Shown here piece after piece: positions 16,719-25,512 of a stretch of 64,000 bases of DNA. A model generated the notes under the pieces. That model saw only the letters and a program-made list of their open reading frames with translations. It ran no database searches and was not told where the DNA came from. Position 1 is the first letter of the stretch, and each line of letters opens with the position of its first letter. Where the stretch lies: the NCBI RefSeq assembly GCF_003437035.1, contig NZ_QSRL01000003.1, positions 77,343-141,342 of the forward strand, read 5' to 3'. The position numbers were made by a program, and so were the translations under genes. Source of the stretch: Collinsella sp. TF08-11AT (lineage in GTDB: Bacteria > Actinomycetota > Coriobacteriia > Coriobacteriales > Coriobacteriaceae).

Positions 16719-18722
16719 ATGGCTAAGTTTGACATCATCGCCGCCACCGGTTGCCCGACCGGTATCGCGCACACCTTCATGGCGAAGGAGGCGCTAGAGA
16801 AGGCAGCTGCCGAGCGCGGTCTGACCATTAAGGTCGAGACCCATGGCCAGGTCGGTGTCGAGAACGAGCTCACCAAGAGCGAGATCGCTGGCGCCAAGGC
16901 CGTTGTCGTCGCAGCCGATAAGGATGTCCAGGCTGAGCGTTTCGCCGGCAAGCCCATGGTTTCCGTTGGTGTTTCCAAGGCCCTGTCTGTTGAGGCCGCC
17001 GGTAAGCTGATTGACCGCGCGCTCGCCGCCAAGAGCGACGGCACGGTTGCAGCCGCTGCCGATGTCGAGGACGAGGTCGAGGAGAAGGAGTCTATCGGCC
17101 ACGTCATCTATAAGCACCTTATGAACGGCGTCAGCCATATGCTGGTCTTCGTCGTTGCCGGTGGTGTTCTGACCGCCGTCTCGTTCCTGTGGGGCATTAC
17201 GTCTTTCGATTCGACTGCGTCTGACTACAACAGCTTTGCTGCGATGCTCAAGATCATCGGCGGCATCGCCATGAACCTCATGGTTCCGGTGCTTTCCGCC
17301 TACATCGCCGAATCCATCGGCAAGCGTCCTGCGCTCGTCCCCGGTTTTGTTGCCGGTATGATCGCCATCCAGGGCCTGCCTGTTAACGCCGAGACCGGTA
17401 TGATCGACGCCGGTGGCGCCGGCGTGGGTTTCGGCTTCCTGGGCGGCATCGTCGGCGGCTTCCTCGCCGGCTATGTCATCCTGCTGCTCGAGAAGGTCTT
17501 TGCCGGTCTGCCCAAGAACCTGGACGGCCTCAAGGCCATCTTCCTGTACCCGCTGTTCTCGACGGCTATCGTCGGCCTGGCCATGCTCGGTATTTCCGGC
17601 CCCATGGCTGCCATCAACACCGCCATGATGGACTTCCTCAAGGGCCTGTCCGCCTCTGGCGCCGTTGTCCTGGGTCTTGCCATCGGCTGCATGTGCGCCT
17701 TTGACATGGGTGGCCCGGTCAACAAGGCTGCTTACGTCACCGGTACCGCTATGCTCACCGAGGCACTGGCTGCTGGCGTTGGCACCGATACCTACAACTT
17801 CGGCACCAACTTCATGGCTGCCGTCTCCGCCGCTTGCATCGTTCCGCCGCTGATCACAACCTTCGCCGTCGTTGTCGGCAAGAAGTACTTCAGCCAGGAG
17901 GATCACGACGCCGGTATCGTCAACCTCATCCTTGGTTGCACCCACATCACCGAGGGCGCCATTCCGTTCATGACCAAGAACATCTGGCCCGTCATGCCCA
18001 TCATGATGCTCGGTTCCTCTATCGCTTCGATCCTGACCATTATGTTCAACGTTCACGACCCGGCGCCTCACGGTGGCTTCCTGGTCCTGCCCGTTGTCGA
18101 GAACGGTCCGCTGTGGGTCCTCGCGATCCTCATCGGCGCTGTGGTCGGTGGCATCCTGTTCGTGGCCTTCAAGAAGTACGACTTCGAGAAGAACCAGAAG
18201 GCCGCTCCTGCAGTCAGGCCGGTTGAGGCTCCCAAGGCCGCTGCCGTCGAGGCCCCCAAGGCCGAGGCTGCCGACTTCGTGAAGGTCGAGAATGTCTTTG
18301 TCGCCGAGGACTTCGCTTCTCGTGACGAGGCTCTGAGCTTCGTTTCCAACCAGGCCGTCAAGGCCGGTATCGCCGGCGACGCCGACGCCGTCATGAACGC
18401 CTTCCTGGCCCGCGAGGCCGAGGGCACCACGGGCATGATGGAGGGCTTCGCCATCCCGCATGCCAAGTCCGACGCCATTACCGAGGCTGCCGTCATCGTC
18501 GTCAAGGACGAGTCCGGCGTGACCGGTTGGGACACCATGGACGGCGCTCCCGTCAACGTGGCTATCGCCCTGCTCATCCCCGGTGCCCAGGCCGGCACTA
18601 CGCACCTCAAAATCCTGTCCAAGGTCGCCGAGGCGCTCATGGACGAGGACTTCCGTGCCACCGTCAAGGGTTCCACCGACGCCGCCGAGATCGCCAAGAC
18701 GATCAACGCTCGCCTGATCTAA
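16719..18722 (+). CDS. fruA: Fructose-specific PTS enzyme IIBCA
   Basis: 667 aa in domain order B-C-A. EIIB (1-100) has the phosphorylated Cys12 in ATGCPTGIAHT. EIIC (about 125-488) is the membrane channel. An Ala/Pro/Lys linker leads to EIIA (about 520-667) with phospho-His581 in FAIPHAKSD. It imports fructose as fructose 1-phosphate, the substrate for the kinases downstream. ATG 16719 follows AAGGAGGG; an upstream in-frame extension is not used. HPr and EI genes follow, so the phosphorelay is encoded together. Confidence 0.95.
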   Translation: MAKFDIIAATGCPTGIAHTFMAKEALEKAAAERGLTIKVETHGQVGVENELTKSEIAGAKAVVVAADKDVQAERFAGKPMVSVGVSKALSVEAAGKLIDRALAAKSDGTVAAAADVEDEVEEKESIGHVIYKHLMNGVSHMLVFVVAGGVLTAVSFLWGITSFDSTASDYNSFAAMLKIIGGIAMNLMVPVLSAYIAESIGKRPALVPGFVAGMIAIQGLPVNAETGMIDAGGAGVGFGFLGGIVGGFLAGYVILLLEKVFAGLPKNLDGLKAIFLYPLFSTAIVGLAMLGISGPMAAINTAMMDFLKGLSASGAVVLGLAIGCMCAFDMGGPVNKAAYVTGTAMLTEALAAGVGTDTYNFGTNFMAAVSAACIVPPLITTFAVVVGKKYFSQEDHDAGIVNLILGCTHITEGAIPFMTKNIWPVMPIMMLGSSIASILTIMFNVHDPAPHGGFLVLPVVENGPLWVLAILIGAVVGGILFVAFKKYDFEKNQKAAPAVRPVEAPKAAAVEAPKAEAADFVKVENVFVAEDFASRDEALSFVSNQAVKAGIAGDADAVMNAFLAREAEGTTGMMEGFAIPHAKSDAITEAAVIVVKDESGVTGWDTMDGAPVNVAIALLIPGAQAGTTHLKILSKVAEALMDEDFRATVKGSTDAAEIAKTINARLI

Positions 18723-18758
18723 TCCCACAGTTCGCGAATTTCATCGCCCCCTGTAACA

Positions 18759-18793
18759 AAGGCGAGGACTCCACCAGGAGCCCCCGCCTTTTT
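18759..18793 (+). terminator. Intrinsic terminator after fruA
   Basis: AAGGCG ... CGCCTT with an inner GGACTCC/GGAGCCCC stem, then TTT. It separates fruA from ptsH. Confidence 0.7.
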
Positions 18794-18794
18794 C

Positions 18795-18889
18795 TATGCC
18801 CTCCCATAAGTTACGGTGAAATGGGGACTGTTTAAACGATTCAACCCCAAATTCAGTCCCTATTTCACCGCAACTTACAAAAGGGCATA
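18795..18889. repeat. Palindromic element, AAGTTRCGGTGAAAT family, copy 1
   Basis: Outer arms TATGCCCT/AGGGCATA and long inner arms AAGTTACGGTGAAAT and ATTTCACCGCAACTT, then GGGGACTG/CAGTCCC. It directly follows the fruA terminator. A second copy lies at 50200-50273. It contains no ORF. Structure resembles REP or REPIN elements. Confidence 0.75.
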
Positions 18890-18943
18890 GAGTGGGCTGC
18901 CTATCGAGTCTTTGTCGCGAACAAGTCATCAGCCAGAATTCCG

Positions 18944-19168
18944 TTCGCACGATATTACTTTGGACCGACCGAGTTTCCGCAGCTTGCTCGCCCCGGACCC
19001 CGCGCGCGGGGGCCATGAGATTTATCGCGAGTTCCGCACGAGCCGAAGAGCACTTAATGTGCTCTTCGTGCGAGCAGGACTGTAGAGCAGGAAATCTCAT
19101 GGGTCCGCGCGCGGGGTACGGGGCGAGCAAGCGGACAGAACAGACAACTGTCCAACAATTCGTGCGAA
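18944..19168. repeat. Nested ~225-nt palindrome with conserved core (family P1, copy A)
   Basis: Nested inverted repeats: TTCGCACGA/TCGTGCGAA outermost, TTGGAC/GTCCAA, then ~40-bp near-perfect GC-rich arms (18977-19018 and 19093-19134), then a core at 19026-19091. The core reads GAGTTCCGCACGAGCC, a hairpin GAAGAGCAC-TTAAT-GTGCTCTTC, GTGCGAGCAGGACTGT and AGAGCAGG. Cores nearly identical outside the hairpin lie at 57358-57426 (reverse) and 28863-28929. No coding capacity; no transposase nearby. Confidence 0.85.
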
Positions 19169-19220
19169 ACACAATGAAAAACCGTTTGATGTGAGTTAAT
19201 ATAAACAACGTCGTGAATCT

Positions 19221-19270
19221 GACTCCTGCCACATGCATGACAGGGGTTAAACACAAAAAAGGAGTCAATT
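19221..19270 (+). promoter_or_regulatory. Possible Shine-Dalgarno-sequestering leader of ptsH
   Basis: GACTCC at 19221-19226 is complementary to GGAGTC at 19261-19266, which contains the HPr ribosome site; a CCTG/CAGG hairpin lies between. A TATAAA at 19200-19205 is a candidate -10. Pairing would hide the ribosome site. Confidence 0.4.
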
Positions 19271-19534
19271 ATGGTTTCTGAGAAGGCTACCCTCGTTAAT
19301 CCTCAGGGTCTGCACATGCGTCCGGCTGGTCTGTTCGCCTCCACCATGGGCAAGTACGCCTGTGACGTGACGGTCGTCACCCCCGAGAAGGAGGTCAACG
19401 GCAAGTCCCCGATGGCCCTCATGGCTGCTGGTATCCCCTGCGGTACCGAGGTCGAGGTCAAGTGCGACGGCGCCGACGAGGCCGAGGCTCTGGCTGCTGC
19501 CATCGAGCTCATCAAGAGCGGTCTTGGCGAGTAG
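19271..19534 (+). CDS. ptsH: Phosphocarrier protein HPr
   Basis: 87 aa, full length. The phosphorylated His15 lies in NPQGLHMRPAG and the regulatory Ser46 in NGKSPMALMAAG. It carries phosphate from EI to FruA and perhaps other EIIs. Ser46 suggests that HPr kinase regulation is possible, but no hprK is seen in the window. It has its own leader and a following terminator. Confidence 0.96.
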   Translation: MVSEKATLVNPQGLHMRPAGLFASTMGKYACDVTVVTPEKEVNGKSPMALMAAGIPCGTEVEVKCDGADEAEALAAAIELIKSGLGE

Positions 19535-19577
19535 AACTCAAACGGGTCGCATGTTGAACAACTAAGTTCATATTTGG

Positions 19578-19615
19578 GGGCGCAGTGACCTGTTGTAAGG
19601 TAGCTGCGCTCTTTT
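19578..19615 (+). terminator. Intrinsic terminator between ptsH and ptsI
   Basis: GGCGCAG with CTGCGCT, an inner ACCT/AGGT stem, then CTTTT. It would uncouple HPr levels from EI. Confidence 0.65.
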
Positions 19616-19667
19616 GTCATGGATATGGCAAAACGCTTTATCACATGACACGGAGAGAGGAATGGGA

Positions 19668-21371
19668 ATGTATCAGGGAGTCAACGCTTCCGAGGGCATC
19701 GGTATCGGCACCGTCATGGTCGCCGTCGATCCCGACTTGACGTTTGAGCCGCACGAGGTTGCTGATTCGGCAGCAGAGAAGGAGCGCTATCAGTCCGCTC
19801 TTTCGGTCTTCTGCGAGAAGACCCAGGCTCAGGCCGACCACATGAAGGAGACGGTGGGCGAGGCCGAGGCCGAGATCATGAGCGGACACATTGTCCTGGC
19901 TCAGGACCCGGGCATGACCGACGCCATCAACGCCGCCATTGACGGCGGCACCTGCGCCGAGCAGGCGCTCATGGACACCTCGACCATGTTCGAGAACATG
20001 TTCCTGTCCATGGACGACGAGATGTTCCGTCTGCGCGCGGCCGACATCGCCGACATCCGCACCGGTATTCTGGCCGAGCTGCTGGGCAAGGAGGTCGTCG
20101 ACCTCTCCGTCCTGCCCGAGAATACCGTCGTTGTCGTGCACGACCTCACGCCGTCCATGACCGCCACGATCGATAAGGCCCACGTTGCCGGTATCGTCAC
20201 CGAGACCGGTGGCCGCACGTCGCACTCCGCGATCATTGCGCGCGCCCTCGAGATCCCGGCTGTCCTTTCGGTTTCCAACAGCTGCACCGCGTTGCGCAAC
20301 GGTATGACCGTTGTCGTCGACGGTGGCAAGGGTATCGTCGAGGCCGATCCCGACGAGGAGACGCTCGCTGCCTACACCGCCAAGGCCGAGGCCTTCGCTG
20401 CCGAGAAGGCAGCCCTCGAGGCCTTCCGTGGCAAGCCGTCCGTGACTGCCGATGGCATCAAGAAGATCATCGCCTGCAACATCGGTAGCCCCGATGACGT
20501 GCCCAACGCGCTCGATCACGACGCCGAGGCTATCGGTCTGTTCCGCTCCGAGTTCCTGTTCATGGACTCTGCTGAGCTTCCTTCCGAGGAGGAGCAGTTC
20601 AACGCCTATCGTAAGGTCGCCAGCGCGCTCAAGGGTGCTCCGGTCATCATCCGCACGCTCGATGTGGGCGGCGACAAGGAGATTCCGTATCTGCACATGG
20701 TCAAGGAAGAGAACCCCTTCATGGGCTTCCGCGCCGTGCGTTACTGCCTGGCCAATCCCGACCAGTACAAGGTTCAGCTCCGCGCCCTGCTGCGCGCCAG
20801 CGCCTTTGGTGACGTCAAGATCATGATCCCGCTCGTCACCTGCGTCGAGGAGGTCGTGGCCGTCAAGGAGCTCGTCGAGCAGTGCAAGGCCGAGCTGACC
20901 GAAGAGGGTCGCAAGTTCAACGAGAACATCGAGGTCGGCATTATGGTCGAGACGCCTGCCGCCTCGCTGCTCGCTGACCGTCTGGCCGAGGTCGCCGACT
21001 TCTTTTCTATCGGCACCAACGACCTCATCGGCTACACCATGTGCGCCGACCGTGGCAACGACACCATCTCCAACCTGTACCAGGTGTACTATCCCGCCGT
21101 GCTCCGCTCGCTCAAGAACATCATCGAGAGCGGCGTGAAGGCCGGTATCATGGTCGGCATGTGCGGCGAGGCCGCTGCCGATCCGCTGCTTGAGCCGCTG
21201 CTGATCAGCTGGGGCCTGGAGGAGTTCTCGATGAGCGCTCCGTCCATCCTGCGCGCCCGCAAGACCATCAGCCAGTGGACCAAGGCCGAGTGTGACGAGC
21301 TCGCCGAGAAGGCACTCGCCTGCAACACTGCCGCCGAGGTCAAGGCGCTGCTCGAGTCTGCTGCTCGCTAA
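19668..21371 (+). CDS. ptsI: Phosphoenolpyruvate-protein phosphotransferase (PTS enzyme I)
   Basis: 567 aa. Starts the PTS relay by autophosphorylation from PEP on His186 (GGRTSHSAIIA). The PEP-binding TIM barrel shows IRTLDVGGDKEIPYL, EFLFMD and IGTNDLIGY, with the catalytic Cys in GMCGEAAAD. ATG 19668 sits about 7 nt after GAGAGG; ATG 19662 is an alternative two codons upstream. All catalytic residues seen by motif are intact. Confidence 0.95.
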   Translation: MYQGVNASEGIGIGTVMVAVDPDLTFEPHEVADSAAEKERYQSALSVFCEKTQAQADHMKETVGEAEAEIMSGHIVLAQDPGMTDAINAAIDGGTCAEQALMDTSTMFENMFLSMDDEMFRLRAADIADIRTGILAELLGKEVVDLSVLPENTVVVVHDLTPSMTATIDKAHVAGIVTETGGRTSHSAIIARALEIPAVLSVSNSCTALRNGMTVVVDGGKGIVEADPDEETLAAYTAKAEAFAAEKAALEAFRGKPSVTADGIKKIIACNIGSPDDVPNALDHDAEAIGLFRSEFLFMDSAELPSEEEQFNAYRKVASALKGAPVIIRTLDVGGDKEIPYLHMVKEENPFMGFRAVRYCLANPDQYKVQLRALLRASAFGDVKIMIPLVTCVEEVVAVKELVEQCKAELTEEGRKFNENIEVGIMVETPAASLLADRLAEVADFFSIGTNDLIGYTMCADRGNDTISNLYQVYYPAVLRSLKNIIESGVKAGIMVGMCGEAAADPLLEPLLISWGLEEFSMSAPSILRARKTISQWTKAECDELAEKALACNTAAEVKALLESAAR

Positions 21372-21388
21372 TTTGGTATCAGAGGTAA

Positions 21389-21418
21389 CCGCGTGGTTGG
21401 AATGGGCCAATCACGCGG
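21389..21418 (+). other. Hairpin between ptsI and the first PfkB kinase gene
   Basis: CCGCGTGGTTGG pairs with CCAATCACGCGG around a 6-nt loop. No T-run follows, so it may be a processing or stabilising structure rather than a terminator. Confidence 0.5.
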
Positions 21419-21445
21419 CCCTCACATATACAGGGGGTACTGTAA

Positions 21446-22378
21446 ATGTTCTACACGCTAACCGCTAACCCGGCTGTCGACATGACGGTTTCGAGCTCTC
21501 CGCTCGAGCCCGATGAGAACGTCCGCACCGGCTCGGCCAGCTACACGGCTAACGGCAAGGGCCTCGACGTGTCCTTCGCCTTTAAGAAGATGGGCGTCGA
21601 CACCGTCGCGCTCGGCTTCTTCGCTGGCTTCACGGGCAAGTTTATCGTCGAGGAGGTCATGAACCTGGGTTGCCTGTGCCGCCCGGTCTGGACCGACGGC
21701 ATCACGCGTATCAACACCTACGTCAACGATGGCCAGCACGAGTACGGCATCCTCAACCCCGGTGCTCCTATTACGCCGCAGCACCAGGAGGAGCTCTACA
21801 ACATCCTGGACACCGCGGGCGATCTTGAGTGCCTGATCGTCTCTGGCTCCGTGCCTCCCAAAGCTACGCCCGACTTCCTGGCTCAGGTCATGGAGCACGC
21901 TCAGGCCCGTGGCGCCGATGTCGTCCTGGACCTGTCCTCCGACAAGCTCAAGGAGCTCGCTCACAAGAAGCCGCTGCTCATCAAGCCGAACCATCACGAG
22001 ATGAAGGCTATCTTCGGCGTGCCGGTCGACACCGACGACGAGGTCCGCGTTGCCATGAAGATGGCTCACGACGCGGGCGTTCAGAACGTGCTGCTCACCC
22101 GTGGTAGCCGTGGCGACGCCTACTTCTCCAACGGCGAGGACATTTGGTACGCCAAGCGTGAGTTCAACATCAAGCTGGTCTCTTCCGTCTGCGCCGGCGA
22201 CTGCACCCTCGCTGCGTTCCTGCACAAGTGGTACAGGGATCGCGACAACGTCGAGGAGGCCATGAAGCTCGCTATGGCCACCGGCGCCAACGTCGCTGAG
22301 TCCGTCGGCATCGGCGACTTCGGTCACGTTGACGAGTACAGCAAGCGCGTTGCTGTCCGCAAGCTCGATCGTCAGTAA
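21446..22378 (+). CDS. PfkB family 1-phosphofructokinase (first of a tandem pair)
   Basis: 310-aa ribokinase-fold kinase of the FruK/LacC branch: TLTANPAVDMTV at the start, NGKGLDVSFAFKKMG, SGSVPPK and LIKPNHHEM. The active-site motif is CAGDCTLAAF; the catalytic Asp is present, with Cys where GAGDS has Ser. In this context it most likely makes fructose 1,6-bisphosphate from fructose 1-phosphate made by FruA. Tagatose-6-phosphate kinase is the alternative. The next gene is a close paralogue of identical length. Confidence 0.85.
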   Translation: MFYTLTANPAVDMTVSSSPLEPDENVRTGSASYTANGKGLDVSFAFKKMGVDTVALGFFAGFTGKFIVEEVMNLGCLCRPVWTDGITRINTYVNDGQHEYGILNPGAPITPQHQEELYNILDTAGDLECLIVSGSVPPKATPDFLAQVMEHAQARGADVVLDLSSDKLKELAHKKPLLIKPNHHEMKAIFGVPVDTDDEVRVAMKMAHDAGVQNVLLTRGSRGDAYFSNGEDIWYAKREFNIKLVSSVCAGDCTLAAFLHKWYRDRDNVEEAMKLAMATGANVAESVGIGDFGHVDEYSKRVAVRKLDRQ

Positions 22379-22406
22379 TCGAAACGCGACATATTCGTGC
22401 GCATGC

Positions 22407-22437
22407 GGCGCCCCGGTTTCGGCTGGGGCGCCTTTTT
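22407..22437 (+). terminator. Intrinsic terminator after the first PfkB kinase gene
   Basis: GGCGCCCC with GGGGCGCC, 10-nt loop, TTTTT. Confidence 0.85.
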
Positions 22438-22566
22438 GTTCCGCCACGGGGGAGAGGAGTCCTTCCGTACTTCATCGCTTCCACACCGTTCACCGAGTTG
22501 TCCTAGCCTTTTACCGATGCGTGGAATATACTTTCATTAACACGTTGCCTTGTGAAAGGAACATTC

Positions 22567-23499
22567 ATGATTTACACGCTCACTGCAAATCCCGCCATTG
22601 ACTACAACATCACCTGCGACGGTCTTGCTGCCAACACCGTCACGCGTACCCGCAACGCCGTCTACACGCCCAACGGCAAGGGCCTCAACGTCTCGTTTAC
22701 GCTCGACCACTACGGCGTCGACACCACGATCCTGGGCTTTTTCGCCGGTTTCTCGGGCGAGTTTATCGTTAAGGGCGCCGAGGCCCTGGGCGTGCCCGTC
22801 AAGCCCGTGTGGACCGACGGCATCACGCGCGTCAATGTGTTCCTCAACGCCGGCCCCGACACCGAGTACAACATGGTCAACGCCGGTGCCGCCATCAACG
22901 AGGCCAACGAGCGGGAGATGTTTGAGCTCATCGATTCGCTCGATGACATGACCTGCCTGGTCATCAGCGGCTCGCTGCCTCCCAACACTTCCGAGGGCTT
23001 CCTGGCCGAGGTCCTGCGCCGCGTCAAGGCCAAGGGGGCCGAGTTCGTGCTCGATATCTCGAGCCATCAGCTGGCAGACCTCATTGCCATGGAGCCGCTG
23101 CTGATTAAGCCCAATGACGACGAGCTGCTCGATATCTTTGGCATTAAGGTAAGCGGCGGCGACGATGAGTCCGTCAAGGGTGCCATGGCCGAGCTGCACG
23201 CCAAGGGCGCTAAGAACGTGCTGCTGACGCTCGGCGGCGCCGGTGCGTACTTCTCCAACGGCGAGCACATCTGGTTTGCCAACCGTACTTTTGAGGTTAA
23301 GCTGCTGTCGACGGTGTGCGCCGGCGATTCTTCGCTGGCCGCCTTCCTGTCCGTGTGGCACGACGCCCCGGAGCGCGTCGAGGACGCCCTGCGTCTCTCG
23401 ATGGCCACCGGCGCTAACGTGGTCGAGTGCCCCGGTCTGGGCGATTTTGCCAAGGTCGATGAGTATCAGAAGGGTATTGCAATCCGTCAGGTTTGCTAG
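22567..23499 (+). CDS. PfkB family 1-phosphofructokinase (second of the tandem pair)
   Basis: 310 aa, same length and frame landmarks as the preceding kinase: TLTANPAIDYNIT, NGKGLNVSFTLDHYG, VWTDGITRVN, SGSLPPN, LIKPNDDEL and CAGDSSLAAF, which is closer to the canonical GAGDS. ATG 22567 follows AAAGGA. A TATACT (22527-22532) gives it its own candidate -10, and terminators flank it, so it can be expressed apart from the first copy. Substrate division between the two is not visible. Confidence 0.85.
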   Translation: MIYTLTANPAIDYNITCDGLAANTVTRTRNAVYTPNGKGLNVSFTLDHYGVDTTILGFFAGFSGEFIVKGAEALGVPVKPVWTDGITRVNVFLNAGPDTEYNMVNAGAAINEANEREMFELIDSLDDMTCLVISGSLPPNTSEGFLAEVLRRVKAKGAEFVLDISSHQLADLIAMEPLLIKPNDDELLDIFGIKVSGGDDESVKGAMAELHAKGAKNVLLTLGGAGAYFSNGEHIWFANRTFEVKLLSTVCAGDSSLAAFLSVWHDAPERVEDALRLSMATGANVVECPGLGDFAKVDEYQKGIAIRQVC

Positions 23500-23532
23500 T
23501 TCCGGCACCTTGCCTGAATAGTTCAATTATTT

Positions 23533-23566
23533 CGCATCCGTCTTAGACCAGGACGGATGCGTTTTT
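23533..23566 (+). terminator. Intrinsic terminator after the second PfkB kinase gene
   Basis: CGCATCCGTC with GACGGATGCG, 9-nt loop, TTTTT. Confidence 0.88.
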
Positions 23567-23663
23567 GTTTATCGGACTTGCGTGTGCAGTGGAGGCTGTT
23601 TCTTGCTAGACTTCTTGCAGACGCAATCGATAGCCAATTTGATAGTCGCAGGAGGCCATAGGC

Positions 23664-25058
23664 ATGTGCAATGTTTCGCTCAACGGTACGCAGCCGACCG
23701 ATGCCTCTATCCGTGTCCTGCGTGCGCTTGAGGCAGCAGGTCTTGAGGCTTGGTACGTGGGTGGTTGGGTACGTGATGCGCTGATGGGATGCCCCAGCCA
23801 CGATGTCGACATGTGCTGCAGCGGCCTGTGGCTGGAGTCCAAGGCGGCACTCGAGGCCGCCGGCATTGCGGTAGTTGAGTCGGGCATTAAATTTGGCGGC
23901 ATTACGGCTATTTGCGATGGCGAGCGCATTGAGGTCACCACCTATCGCCTGGACGGCTTCTATACCGACGGTCGTCATCCTCAGAGTGTGGAGCGCGCCG
24001 CTTCGCTTGAGGACGATCTGGCGCGCCGCGACTTTACCGTCAATGCCATGGCGTGGCATCCCGAGCGCGGCCTTGTCGACCGCTACGATGGCCAGGGCGA
24101 CCTAGACCGCAAGCTGATTCGTGCCGTCGGAGATCCCAAGCGCCGCTTTAACGAGGATGCCCTGCGCATGTTGCGTGCGGTGCGTTTTGCCTGCCGCCTG
24201 GACTTTGTGATTGAGCCCGAGACCAAGTGTGCCCTTGCCGAGTGCGCGCCGCTGCTCGATGCCGTGGCGCGCGAGCGCGTGGGTATTGAGCTCGAGGGCA
24301 TTCTATCGACCGGCCACGGGGGAGACGCGATGCTGCGCTACCCCGAGCTCATCTGCGCCGCCGTGCCCGAGCTTGCGCCGGCTCGTGGGTTTGACCAGCG
24401 CAGTGTCTATCATGCGTTTAACGTCTACGAACATATCGCCCGCGTGCTGACGGTGGCAGGGGAGCTGGCGCTGTGCGATGGCGTGGCGCCTTCGCCGAGC
24501 TTAATGTGGGCAGCGTTTTTGCATGACGTCTCCAAGCCCGATTGCTTTACGGTCGATCACGCCGGCAGCGGCCACTTCTACGGTCATCCCGAGCTCGGCG
24601 CCAAGAAGGCGCGCGTCATTATGGATCGCCTGGCGCTCTCGCACGATTTGGTGCGCGATGTGTGCCTGCTCATCAAATACCATGACAAGCCGCTGCGCCC
24701 CGAGCGCTCCTGCCTGCTCAATATGATGCGCGCGCTTTCGGGCGAGGGCGTCGACACGCCGCGTCTGATGGACGAGCTCATGGATCTTAAGCGTGCTGAC
24801 ACACTTGGTAAGGCCCCGTCGTGCTTCTATTACGTCGAGACGATTGAGGAGATGCGCGCGATGGCGCACGAGCTGCTGAAGGCGGGGGAGCCCTATACGC
24901 TCAAGATGCTCGCCATTAACGGCGGCGACCTGATCCGCGCCGGTGTGAAGCCGGGGCCCGAGCTAGGCCAGCTACTCAACTCCGCCCTCGACGCCGTGAT
25001 CGAAGACAACATTTCCAACGAGCGCGAAGCTCTTTTGGTCCATCTCAACTTGAATTAG
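23664..25058 (+). CDS. cca: CCA tRNA nucleotidyltransferase
   Basis: 464 aa. The class II nucleotidyltransferase head has WYVGGWVRDALMG and the two catalytic Asp in HDVDM, then RRDFTVNAMAWHP and the DALRMLRAVRFACRL RNA-binding core. A C-terminal HD domain (VYHAFNVYEHIARV; AAFLHDVSKPD) is intact. It adds or repairs the 3' CCA of tRNAs. The tRNA-Glu genes just downstream already encode CCA, so repair may be its main job for them. The ribosome site is GCAGGAGG. Confidence 0.93.
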   Translation: MCNVSLNGTQPTDASIRVLRALEAAGLEAWYVGGWVRDALMGCPSHDVDMCCSGLWLESKAALEAAGIAVVESGIKFGGITAICDGERIEVTTYRLDGFYTDGRHPQSVERAASLEDDLARRDFTVNAMAWHPERGLVDRYDGQGDLDRKLIRAVGDPKRRFNEDALRMLRAVRFACRLDFVIEPETKCALAECAPLLDAVARERVGIELEGILSTGHGGDAMLRYPELICAAVPELAPARGFDQRSVYHAFNVYEHIARVLTVAGELALCDGVAPSPSLMWAAFLHDVSKPDCFTVDHAGSGHFYGHPELGAKKARVIMDRLALSHDLVRDVCLLIKYHDKPLRPERSCLLNMMRALSGEGVDTPRLMDELMDLKRADTLGKAPSCFYYVETIEEMRAMAHELLKAGEPYTLKMLAINGGDLIRAGVKPGPELGQLLNSALDAVIEDNISNEREALLVHLNLN

Positions 25059-25123
25059 CTACCCAGTTTACCTGCGCGTTCCATAACCTGCCGACAATTT
25101 TTTCGGCAATTTGGAATTTCTTC

Positions 25124-25152
25124 TTGCGCTGATGTTTTTTGTCCCGTAATAT
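25124..25152 (+). promoter_or_regulatory. tRNA-Glu promoter
   Basis: TTGCGC (25124-25129), 17-nt spacer, TAATAT (25147-25152). Transcription would start near 25159 in a GC-rich discriminator, as in stringently controlled stable RNA promoters. Confidence 0.6.
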
Positions 25153-25186
25153 ATGTCCTCGCAGCACGGCAGTGCAGATGTCATGT

Positions 25187-25263
25187 GGCCCGTTCGTCTA
25201 GCGGTTTAGGACGCCGCCCTCTCAAGGCGGAGATCACCAGTTCGAATCTGGTACGGGCTACCA
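25187..25263 (+). tRNA. tRNA-Glu (anticodon CTC), copy 1
   Basis: Acceptor arms GGCCCGT/ACGGGCT, anticodon stem CCGCC/GGCGG with loop CTCTCAA (anticodon CTC), and T-loop TTCGAAT. The discriminator A and CCA are encoded. It decodes GAG. Confidence 0.95.
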
Positions 25264-25285
25264 CTTCTTTTCTGCTGAGGTCTAT

Positions 25286-25362
25286 GGCCCGTTCGTCTAG
25301 CGGTTTAGGACGCCGCCCTCTCAAGGCGGAGATCACCAGTTCGAATCTGGTACGGGCTACCA
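25286..25362 (+). tRNA. tRNA-Glu (anticodon CTC), copy 2
   Basis: Identical in all 77 nt to the copy 99 nt upstream, separated by a 22-nt spacer and without its own promoter. A tandem duplication transcribed together. Confidence 0.95.
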
Positions 25363-25372
25363 CGCATCTGAT

Positions 25373-25404
25373 ACCCGGTCTTCCCATGGAAGGCCTGGTT
25401 TTTT
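25373..25404 (+). terminator. Intrinsic terminator after the tRNA-Glu pair
   Basis: ACCCGGTCTTCC with GGAAGGCCTGGT (one mismatch, one G-T pair), then TTTTTT. Confidence 0.8.
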
Positions 25405-25512
25405 ATTTTCAAACAACCGTCTGCAATTCCCGTTTGAACCAGAGCTTTGCGTTCTGCCTATGGCCCTTACGGGTACAATAACCAAGATATTTTGGCTGTT
25501 AGAAGGAGTCTC

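Noticed and set aside
16794-18728. 644-aa reverse frame opposite fruA
   Set aside because: Antisense to a complete EIIBCA with intact motifs; composition is Gly/Asp/His/Gln rich with no recognisable domain.
18900-19200. CRISPR array or integron attC
   Set aside because: Repeats are inverted, not direct and evenly spaced; no cas or integrase genes; structure is a single nested palindrome.
19641-21410. 589-aa reverse frame opposite ptsI
   Set aside because: Same shadow effect; no ribosome site and no family motif.
25187-25362. Prophage or island attachment at the tRNA-Glu genes
   Set aside because: The two tRNAs are identical complete copies 99 nt apart with a shared promoter and terminator; no integrase or truncated tRNA end is nearby, so tandem duplication is the simpler reading.
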